From: Haliclona indistincta
Lineage: Eukaryota > Porifera > Demospongiae > Haplosclerida > Chalinidae
Length of the DNA: 64,000 bases
Assembly (NCBI GenBank): GCA_964017065.1
Contig: OZ024787.1
Location: 7,735,899 to 7,799,898 of the forward strand
Direction of reading: 5' to 3'
Shown here: positions 23,283-35,200 of the stretch, one piece after another
How positions within the stretch are numbered: the first letter of the stretch is position 1
Layout: every line of letters starts with the position of its first letter
Made by a program: the position numbers and the translations under genes
The notes under the pieces: generated by a model
Seen by the model: the letters and a program-made list of their open reading frames with translations, nothing else
Database searches by the model: none
Told to the model about the DNA's origin: nothing

Positions 23283-26200
23283 AGTTTATACTCATCTTGA
23301 GTGGTAACCTGTCATTCCTCAACTGGCTTACTATCCTACCCAGCATATTCTGTTTCCAGGACAACCAGATAGCATTCCTGTTTCCCACTTCAACCAGACA
23401 AGCTGTCGCTGAGCTGCAACAACAAGACCAAATTACCACCACAGACAGACCTATAGGTTTGTTAGTGCTATTTAGGCCATGAGCCAGAGCCCAAAATTTT
23501 GGCTTTTGGTATCATCTGGAGGGACTAAGGTTCATAGAATTTTTTTAGAAGCCCTACACTTCTAGATTCAGAAAATGTGTGATAGCATTGCCGAAATAGT
23601 AGCTTTTGTGTTTTATCAAGGTTTTTGTATCTACTGTTAGCAAGCTTGAATAATGATTAGGTAGTAATTAAATTCATGCTCCTCTAATCATATTCACAAC
23701 AATGATTCTGGTTATCAAGCAATGAAACTACTTATACATGTACTTCATGCTGTAAGATTATCGAAGAAAGCTATATTAATACTTAGACTGTAGTGATCTG
23801 CTCTGAAGGCAGATGCCCTAGGCATGTCATAGCAAGATAAGGACATGTTTGTTCCTTGTGTGGAACTAAAACCCAGAGAAGATGGGTATAAAAAACAGCC
23901 TGAAGCTAAGATGGGTATAAGTAACTTGCTGCTACATACTGCATAGTAGTATAGATGTATACAGAGCCATTATTGTATATACATGCTTATACATTGGATG
24001 AGACAATGCCAAGAGTTTTTGCAGTTAAAGCAAAGTAAAGACTACAGACCTGCATTAAAGAAATCAGAATAAGTATCTTGATTTGAATTAGGAATGGTAC
24101 CTAGCAAAAGCATTCTGTACCTAGCAGGAGCATTCTGTACCTATAGCAGGAGCATTCTGTACCTAGCAGGAGCATTCTGTACCTAGCAGGAGCATTCTGT
24201 ACCTATAGCAGGAGCATTCTGTACCTAGCAGGAGCATTCTGTACCTATAGCAGGAGCATTCTGTACCTATAGCAGGAGCATTCTGTACCTATAGCAGGAG
24301 CATTCTGTACCTATAGCAGGAGCATTCTGTACCTAGCAGGAGCATTCTGTACCTAGCAGGAGCATTCTGTACCTATAGCAGGAGCATTCTGTACCTGTAC
24401 CTATTTTCTCCTAAACTAGATAGTATTTATGCTCGTCCCTTCTACCAGCATAGTGACTAATTATTGATCTCATGCAGACACCACCTGTATGTACCAAAAT
24501 GAGATTTAATCAACAGCTATGCATGCCGATATAATTATGAAAGGCAAAGGACTATACGTGCTATTAAGTCAAGGGCTGACTACTAAGCAGGACAGCCAGG
24601 TAGCACTGTATTATAGGCCAGAGAGGTGACAGGTCCAGTTAGCCGAGGATGAAAATTGTAAGAAAAGGAGCTAAAGAGCAGTTGGTACAACAGTTAAGTC
24701 GTCTTATATCGGTCTTGTATACCAATTTATTGACATCTTATTCCAAGCAATGAAAGATTTGATCAAAGGATTAATACAATATACAATTCTGCATGACTTA
24801 ATACAATCAGACATGCATGCAATGGGTAATAATAGACAAGATTAATAAAGAAATGAAGTAATAGTAATAGACACAATAAACTACCCTAATAGCGAACAAC
24901 AGGCAAACCTCTATTTTGTATATTTTAGTCATCAACATGAGTAGTATAGCAATAGAATGGTTGTTTAGCATAATGTCAATAATGAATGCAAACACATGAT
25001 TCCCTAGATGATGAGTAGTATCTCAGTAAAGGTATAGTAATCAAGTTTAAGTATAGTTATTTCTATTATGACTTTTTGACCCCATATCTGAAATTTTATT
25101 ATACCGGAAGCTTATGCTCTATGGTTTGTGCTTTGCTGTAAGAACCGCTGTACTGCACCTGATAGATTGCAACCAGCACACATCGGTCATTCTTTTACTG
25201 CATAAGGACTTTTACCAAGATATAATTATTATGGTAAATGGAGTAAAATGCTGTCTATGCAGCCTGTCTAACCAAAAGAGCTATAGGGTGTACACTCACT
25301 GTGTCTAAGTCAGTGAAAAATGTGGATGAAAAAATGAAATGATCAAAATTAGTATAAAATACTTGTTAATTTATGGTAATTTATGCGCATTTAATCGCTG
25401 CATTTAATATTTAATTTGTGATAAAACCCAAAAGCTACCACTAGAAAAATGCTATCATCTATTTTATAACTCTAGGGATGTATACCTTCCTAAAAATCAC
25501 CATTGACCTTAGTCCCTCAAAATGATACCCTCCAACCCCTCGGGCTCATGGACTAATTGTACATGCACAAGCATGATAGTAGAGTAAATTTTATGATAGA
25601 AATAAAATTATTATTGTTAAACATAAATTTGGTCTCAGAGCCTTTACGCATAATGTGATTTATATGTATTTTTACTCATAGCATAAGCTCATGTGTAGTG
25701 CATTGTTATTTGTTCATACACTCAGAATCTGGCCATCGGGCCATAGCGCTACCAAGAACTCTTGGCGCTACACTGCATGAAGACAAACTCATTTTATAGA
25801 AGGGTTTTCAATGTTCAGAACACTCATGCATTAGTTACATACGCTCAAAAATTCCAGAATTCAATATTGTAGCAAATTCACTCGGTATTCAGTGACCACC
25901 GTGCAGCCTATCCAGACGATTTTGTTACCTGCAGAAGACACTATCCACTGTCTACTTTGATGGGCGTGTACTAAACTACCTACGTCACTCTCCTTGCTCT
26001 GCTGATAGTAAACGTTATCACTAGCGCGCAGTGCAGCGGAGTTTATGTTTGGATAAATCCTTTCCCTTATGCGCTCCTGTGCCAACTGATTACGAATCAC
26101 ACTCACATCACACTCACTTTTTGAATTGGCTTATGAATTTATTTTGTCTGCTCGGTTTTCTGATTATATACACGTACATCATGCTTCGCAATATAAAATC

Positions 26201-29200
26201 TACTTATACATGTACCTATACATAAGAGCGATTAAAAAGTTCACAAGATCACAAGTTAAATGAAAGGTTACATATGCTACTGTTTTAAGGTGGCGGGTAC
26301 GCTCATTAACCCTTTAAGGCCTATAGCGGATTTAGCCGTCATAATTGACTCCACCTACTGTAGACGTCATAAATAGTGGGAAAAGTGCTCTAGAAAGGTC
26401 AAATAAAGTTTAATTGCAAAAGCTAACTTTATCTGAAAAAATCACCTGTTTTTCGCCGCGCCCTACCCACTAAAATATATAGAACGGGGGGTTTTAAAGG
26501 GGGGTGTCCCCCCTTTAACCCGGGGTTCAAAGGGGCGAAGCCCCTCGCCGCTTTCGGCATTTTGGGGGCTTCAGGATGCCCGGAAATGCATACTTGGGCA
26601 TAGAATATGGTCTAAACTATGCTGTTTGCTCACCTGGACACCACCAGGTTTTGTATCAGTCACCAGGGCTAAACGAAGACCAAAATTGGCTGAAAAATGA
26701 CGAGGTCGCAGCACTTAAGCGGCTTCAGTTCCGAATTGGGAGTGGCCAACTCAGAGTTTAGTACATGGTCGTAAACTTTGACATGCCAGGAAAAAACAGT
26801 GCTAGTTTGGAACAGCTAGCGTATTACATGTTGTAGAAATCGCAAGACAAACTGTCAGTTTAGAGCAAGCCGAATTTTCGTCAAAATAATTCAGTCACTA
26901 AAGAGTTAACACATAAAATTATTCATTGCCATGGTTACCAAAACTATCAACTATTCTGGTGTTCGACTTCAGAATCACAATGCATGTTTATTATAATATT
27001 TTTTGTATCTGTTTCGCAAAATTCAATAACGTTATTGATTGCTGAGCTGTTCTGTGGCTTTTAAAATCGTCATTACTCAGCGATGGTTGTGTCTAGCCTA
27101 AAATGCATACTTACAATCCTAGAGTTTTGCAAGTCAATAACACTTGCTCACTTGTGTAACGGAACCGAACGCGTATTGACAAGTTTGCCAGTAACATAAA
27201 GAACATCAACACGAACAACCAATCACTGGACTTATAATTATACTCTTAGTTTAGTTCTAGACTATCTACACACTTCTACTGAACTATTAACACGGACATA
27301 CAAAAGAAAGACACCTGTTACAATAAATGGACAACACATTACAACAAAAGAAAAGACACATACCACTGAAAGAAAGACACATTACAATAAATGAATAACA
27401 CGCTACCTAAGGGTTCCTATCCCTCACAACTTGAAATATAGTCCCTGACAAAATGAGATCTAAAAAAGTTGTAATTAACTATTGTCAATAAACATTAAAG
27501 TGTAATAAAAATTATTACAAAATGTAACCTGCAAGTACAGGATTTATTTTATAAACTCTGACAACTGCACAGTTTTAAGAAATGATGTATTGAAGATCAT
27601 TAAAAATTGGTATACCTGCCACCTTAATAAATCAGAGATTCTCTCCTAATGCACACTTCACTGGAAGTAGGTTCAACTAGTTGCTCAGCTGCACCACTTT
27701 CTTCACCATTTAACAGACTCTCTGACTCTTCATTCTTGATACAGCTCTTGAAAAAGTTGTAAAAGAAACGCAGATACACGTGATAGAGTAAAACTCCAAT
27801 GAACGTGACAAGAGCAGCGCTTACACTGATGATAGTGACCACTTGCTCATTGTTGTTGTGTCTCTGATACACTGCAGCAAGAGCAGACAGTAAACCAAGA
27901 TTAAGAAAAGAAGAGCATTCCAAAATATCCAAGTAGTCATTCTGATATACTCCTTTAAAACTCACCAACAGTGAAAGGAGCACAGTGGTGCTAGCTGTTA
28001 TGAAGATAAGAGTACCAAATGTGTCCAAGTGAAGAGATACCAGTGTGAATGACATACGAACCAGGAGCAATAGACCAGTCCAAAACCGACACTTGTCCTT
28101 GTAAGGTCCATGGTAGGCATCAACGAAAGGCTTGAACTTAATCCACTGTCTACGAAAAAGCATGATTCTTGTAAGATATTTCTCAATCACAACATCAAAC
28201 AGTAGAGCAAGTGTGTAGGGAACAGCAAGAAGTAGGAACAACACAGCTGCTGCAATTAGTATGTAGTGTTCTATAGAGAAATAAGGAACATTTCCATCCA
28301 CATACCACACAGTGGTACTTGCGTTTTTACAAGGCAGTGTAATCCAAGTTAGAGCAGGAGCAAATGTGCGAAAGATCTTGGTAAATGAGAGCAAGATGAG
28401 AGTAGCAAGCACCTGCACTACATTGCCTCCAATCTTGTTTGACAGCCATGTGGAGTAGCGACACAGGACTATGATGGTGGCTATGATGAACCATATGTAG
28501 AGAGGGAACACAAACTGCAGCCACACCTTGGCATAGGCTGTCATGCCAGGGTAAAAGCATGTTTCAATGCCGAGATCAAGATTGAGCCAAGCAATAAACT
28601 GACTCAGTACTGGAATAGGACCATTGGGAAAGAAGATACCAGTGCTCTCACTTATCTTGACAATACTGGCATAGAATATAATCCCATTGATGGTACCAAT
28701 GGAGACTGTCAAGTTCAAAACCATCAAAAGAGCTACCAAACCAAACCCAGCAGCAGCAAAGGGAATGATCAGAGCAAGGTACGAGAATTGAGTACATTCA
28801 ATACAGTTGTTGGATCCCAGAGCAAGGCTGAGCCCATTTTGACACCTGCCACACAGTGTTCCAGTCCTGTTAAGAGCACACTGGGGATTAGGATCTGTGA
28901 AAGAAAAGCTGACCTGTGCTGTGTTGCAGTAGTCAAAAGGACATGGAGTGTGCGCTATCACACAATCACTGAAATTGCCAATCCAGATATCTCCTTGTCT
29001 TGTTATCATTTTTGTGGCGGCATCACATATGATTGTGCCAAATGTATGTCTGAGTCCCTCACAGTCACAATACCTAGTTTTGTTTGATACTATAAACCCA
29101 AATGGACAGTCAAGGAATGTTATGTTTAACAATTTAGATGATTCGATTGAGAACACATTCAATGTGTAGATTTTGTAAATTGGTTTGAGTGCAATAGTTG

Positions 29201-32200
29201 TACAGTTCATGGCACTTGTGTTGTGTAGCTCTGTAACAGCAACTGTGATGTGCTGTGGTTTTATTTGCAGAATTCCTGGAGTAACCCCTTTTTGTTGTCC
29301 TACGGTGACAACAGAGATATTGATCTCTTCTCCTGGATAGGCTGTCAGTGCTAGCTGTGAATGATAGCAGTCTATTGTGTTGTTTTGATCACAAAAACAA
29401 ACATCGAAAGGTTCTGATGATATTACCGAGGGGCCAGTCTGTTTTGAATAGTCAAATATCCGATGCAGTAATTGAATACATTCTATATTGGCTCCTCCAT
29501 ACAAAAAAGAGCCTGCTACATCTGCTGTGTTTCCAGTTATGGTTACTTTCTTATGTGTATCATCTGAGTATTGCAAAAAACAAAGACCTAGAACTTTTTG
29601 ATTATCAACAAAAATTGCTCCTCCTTTTTGCTTTGCAGTGTTATTAGTGAAATTAAGAATAGAATTACTATTGAGCACAAGATATGACTCTCCATATACA
29701 GCCAGTCCGCCTCCATCAATACCAGTGTTGTTGTGGAATAATGTCGTACCATTCACTACTACTGCAGTGCGATAGACAAATAGTCCAGTCATATTGTTGT
29801 TAGTAATGCTCACATTGTTCAGTACTAGACTAGTGACAAAAACTGCATAAATAGTGGAATAAAAGCGATCACCGTCGTACGGCCAACTATTATTGTCAGC
29901 AGTAAAATTATCGAGTGTAACAAAGAACAGAGTTTGATAATGATAAGAGTAAAGGTTCAACTTTAATCCGTACTGTCCAATATTATTGCAAATTGTAGTT
30001 GCCCGTATCACTATTCTAGTTGTGAACCTTACTCGTACCAAATTGAATAACACAACTGGTTTTCCATTGTCATTGTTGTTGTAGCTGAACATACTGTTGA
30101 CGATTGCAATAATGGAATCAAGTGAGGAATTTTTGATAGCCGGACACTGTTTATAATAAACATTGTAAGAATTGATCTGTAAAGCATAACCATTTGCACC
30201 TGAACTTATCAAGTTATCGATTGTCAAATTATAAGTGGGCATTTCATGTTCTACAGCGTCAATAACAATATTTCCAATTCCTTTGTTACAATATGCTATA
30301 ACTGAATCAAGTACAATGCCCACTGTATAAGTTTTTTGGCTCAAGGAAATTAAGATTCCATCAGTGTGTTTCGACTCGCTATCTCCAAATGATGCATTTG
30401 TATTTAAAATGAGTAAATTGTACATGTAGCTTTGAGGATTACAGTTGAATTGGTCGGAATAAAGGATTACTATGTTCCCTCCCTCGAAATATCTGTAGAT
30501 GTAATTTTGCGCAAATGAGGAATCAGTGATTATCAAATCAACTCCATTAGTTTCAATCAAAAGACCATTGCCTGTCCCATTCTGAATAGAAACATGATCA
30601 ATAAAAATACCTTGGTCTATTGCAAAATACCCAAGACTGCCATCACAAAAGTTAAATGTTTGACAGAAGTCTGTCATGTCGGCCCCACAGTTAGTGATGG
30701 TGATGTACCTGAAGGTGATGTTGGAGCTAATAACAAAAGCGATACCAGTACTGGAGTGTTCAGTACACTTGATGACCACTGTAGACTGCCAGACAGTCTC
30801 ATGAAAGCCCTGCTCCATTCTCCCATTGCCTTCAAACACAGCATTAGTCAAGCTCGTGAACACCACTAGTTCCTGAAGATCCAACAAGTGAGTTCCCTCC
30901 AAGAAATGAACAACCAAGCCAGAAGAATCAGAGAAGTAGTCAGCCAACTTTCCGAATGTGTTGATGTTGTAACAAGGAGTACCAGGACAGTGCTCACCTT
31001 CAGACGGTAGAATGTAGACATCTCTTGTTGAGCATGGACATGAGATACTGAGCACCAGGAGAAGAATGATGCTGTTGGTAGCCATAATCGCAGCTTAATA
31101 TTAGAGTGTTGTACAATTCCTTTAATATGTGACTCGAGTTATTATCAAAACTGAAATTCATGTTTTGTACATTAATTTTGTCCATTGTTCAAAGAGACGA
31201 GATCATCTCTTTAGAGGATTAAACATTGAATACATTATATTTTGATACTAAAAATATTATGCGGAAAATATTGTTATACTATAATATTAAGCTTTTATGA
31301 AGAACAGTGGCATGATACCACCATACTTAACTTTGCATTGACTTAAGAGTCATTTTCAAAACGTGTGTATTGCATCAATAACTATTTCTGTCACAGGTGC
31401 ACCTGCGACACTGTCATTCAAGATACTTTATGCTCCTTCAAAAAGCATGTGTTCATTTTATAAACTACAATTGTGCGTGCAATTGTGTGCACAGCTGCAT
31501 GTAGCCTCACTAGCGCCTGCGTACGAGGCTAAGCTGCATGCACCCATGAACAATCAGTATTGTCTCAATTTCATAACTACTAAAAATTCAACTAGTACCT
31601 CGTTTACACTGTACAAAATAACCGGACGAGCCTGGCACAACATATGAGCGTGATCTGTATATGGCTTTGTACTATGTACTATGTATAATTATTTTAGGGA
31701 TTAGGAATATGTGGCGCAATAATCTCAGATGATATACAAAGATATTTTGTAGTGGTTTACCCAATATTACTACACAGCCAGATATACATGTGGAGTGGTA
31801 ATGGAACTGCGGGAAATTGGTCCTGCCGTCTTGTATGCATTTGGTAGTGCACTACATAATATTATGTTCTTTATCTTGAATTTTGTGATTGCTCAGTCAC
31901 CAGACAAGATGAAAGGCCTTGTGTTTGGATTACTTCTTGCTTTCAATGGAATTTTGGACTTTGTGAATTTGTTTAGAAAATTCTTTATTTTTTACTTTGT
32001 TTGACGACATAGCACATGTAGTGATTGTTGTACTGTTTGTGGTCTTCCTGGTCCTTTCCAAATGCTACACACTACATTGTACGTGAGAGGAACAGAGAGA
32101 TCAACATACAGGCCATAGTGGAGGAACACTATGAGAGGTACATGGACCAGGAGGAGGAGTACATGAGAGAACCCTCAATACTAAGGTTTACTAGTGATTG

Positions 32201-35200
32201 ATCACATTCTTACTGTATTAAATGTACTCTATGTATACGTACTTGTGTATCTTCAAAACTTTTAAGTTTAGTCAGGCTTTGCACATTCATTTTGTGGTGA
32301 GTTTATACTTAATTGGCCACTATTCACTGATTCAAGTCATTGGTTGGTGCAATATTAAATTTTGAATGGTGTAAGCTAGGGTTCACTAAAACACAACATG
32401 AAATGTGGAATAGAATGCAGCAGCAGTAAAATAGCTGAATTTGACAAGAAATGGATACTTGCTTTGACTTATACCCAGCATGGGTATTGCTGCACACATA
32501 CAGAAACTTAAGATAGCTGATGCCTGCGTGGTAGGCAATACATGCAGACTTAGAATGCGTCAGAACCTAGGTTTACTTTAGTTCCGATTATAAAGTACTC
32601 TGACTGGTCTATAGTAGCCTCAGGACTGTAGTTACTGTAGTTCACGCGCACGCAAGACACTCGATCAGGTTCCTCATGTGTTTAGTATAATAGGTTACTA
32701 GCTAATAATAGAGAGAGCTAATAAAGTCAATGCTTAGATCTTAACCTGGCTTGTAACAATTGTTTGTTGCTGCACAGCATGTATTCATGCTATTCGTCTC
32801 ATCTCTAGGGGGTGATCAGCCTGTATGACAGAGCAGTACAGTACATATGAGCAGACAAGAAATTAAAAAGATTTCTATCGAAATCAAAAGGATGTATGGT
32901 TGTGAAATCTACCACTGGTTCACAATGTAAACTAACAAGGAACAAGCATAGAATGGTAACACGATTGACTTGCTAACAGACCATAGATCCCTACATCAGT
33001 GGCTGCTGTGGTTGACCTACTTGCTGTTGACTGCTGACACCTGACATGCATTCAGCTTGTGCACAGCCACTGATGTAGGGATCTATGGTCTGTTAGCAAG
33101 TCAATCGTGTTACCATTCTATGCTTGTTCCTTGTTAGTTTACATTGTGAACCAGTGGTAGATTTCACAACCCTACATCCTTTTGATTTCGATAGAAATCT
33201 TTTTAATTTCTTGTTTGTGTCCTTTTTACTTTTAGTGAAGTGCAGTTCAATATCATGAACGTACTGAGCCGTCTTTGTTTCCACCATTGATTTAGTTTTC
33301 TTGGTGGCTTTTCTTTATTATTAACAATTTTAAACTTGTAGCTAAAAATAATTATTATGCTGTACATATCAGCTCGCCTACGCTTACATGCATGCATGAC
33401 TTGCATACGAGCCCCGCCCACACTAGTTTGTAGATCTGTACGGCGGTTATAATTATCTGGCAAGCGCAGAATGGTGTCCTATACGATCAGACGATCTTAT
33501 TGTTCTTCGAAGACTCCAGACAGATATGTGTTCTCCGTGAACCATACGCAATACGGCGCGTGCGGAGATACTCAGGGTAGTGCTTGGTCTTCTTCTTAGT
33601 TTTTGTTGGTCACGTGCGCTAACCACTGCTTGGTCACGTGCGTATTGCGCAATCACAATAATGGCGTCTAACACTTAGCTGACAATGGATCACGATCGAG
33701 AACTCACGGAATGTATATCGCCGTTTCGCTAAAAACAAGGTTCAAAAGGCACCTGCCAGGAGAATTTCACTACTGTTCGTGGGTGTTTTGGTCTCGGCAC
33801 TAAAGGCGCTAGGCGCGCTGAAGAAGAAGAAGAAGAAGAAAACGAAGATGACGAAACTCGATTTTCACTGTTTCTAGGTTCGTCACTTTAGTAACAGTGT
33901 AGAGCACTCTCCTTGCTACTGTAAGATGGGGCAACGCCAGATAGAAGATCTAAGTGTCCTTGAACGTATAAAATTCACCACCTGGCGAAATATCAGCGTT
34001 TGAACGCTAATACATGTATGTAGCCGCCATCTTGTTTTCCCGTTCAACCCTACATAGGGACGCACTACCGTGCGTCCCTAATAACATTACATCTGAGAAG
34101 CTTTCTCTATAATGCATTGAGTCTGATCTATGAAGTATCTTGTGACAGTTCCTTTTTCTGTTGCCCTGCTCTGCTGACTGAATGTGTGTCCTCTATCCAG
34201 TTACTATTGACAGCTATAGAGATGTTGGGTCGGTGAGGCAAATGCCTTGACTACTCTGTACTCGGTCATCCCACCTGCACATGGCAAGATAACTAGACTC
34301 CTTGCCGACAGCAACCTGAAATGAGGTGGTTGTTGGACTTTGTTCATGTCACCTGATCTTGAAATTTTTTATGTGTGTACGTACATGCCTATACCCTGTG
34401 GGTGTGTGCAAATGCACCTTGAACCTTATAGTTTATTCTTGACTGTGTTGCAATCTTTTGTAAAGTTATACACATTGATTGTAGTTATGGATAGTAGTTC
34501 TTATTAATCAATACAATACTTGAAAGCTGTCACATCAAAGATAGATAAACTGTAAGAGATCTATAACTTATTTATGCTGCAACGTATATGACAAACAAAC
34601 CATTCACTAGAAATGATTCAATATGATGAATGATGTTTTCTTAGTATTGATAAACAATGGAAGATTAATATACAGTGTTTTGATTTAACAGCAGTAAGCT
34701 GAGAGTGCTCACTCAACTGAAGTTCAGTAAGAGTCAATGGCTGAACCTCAAGTATCACTGTCATCTTGTCACAGTAGCTGGAAGCAATGGTGGAGGAGAT
34801 CACCCAATACCTGCTGTAGCAAGAAGATACTGTTGCTGCTATTGTGGCAGGCATTGCTGTCATTCTCATGGAGCATGTTTTTTGAAATTGAAAAATTGTA
34901 TAATCCTCTCGCTGTGAATTTGGGACAGCTTTTTCTTATTCTTGCTCCTGTTGCTGGTTGGTTTGCTGATGTTAAATTTGGAAGATATAAAGTAGTCAAT
35001 TTTGCTTCATTTGTTACATTTTTTGCAAGTATTTTCCTGTTTCTTGGAATAATTACTAGTGGAGTTGCTTCTACCTTGCTTTTAGCTGTAGGATCTCTTC
35101 TAGTGTACATTGGACTAACATGTTACCCAATAGCCATGCTTCCCTTCATATCAGATCAGATAATTGGTGACACTTCAGATGAGCTTAGTGCAGTTGTATG

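Noticed and set aside
24807..24995. 62-codon hydrophobic frame
   Set aside because: It is AT-rich low-complexity sequence within a mobile element. Hydrophobicity follows from T-rich codons.
28788..29169. Plus-strand frames inside the 1,153-aa gene
   Set aside because: They are antisense shadows of a long open frame with a signal peptide and membrane segments.
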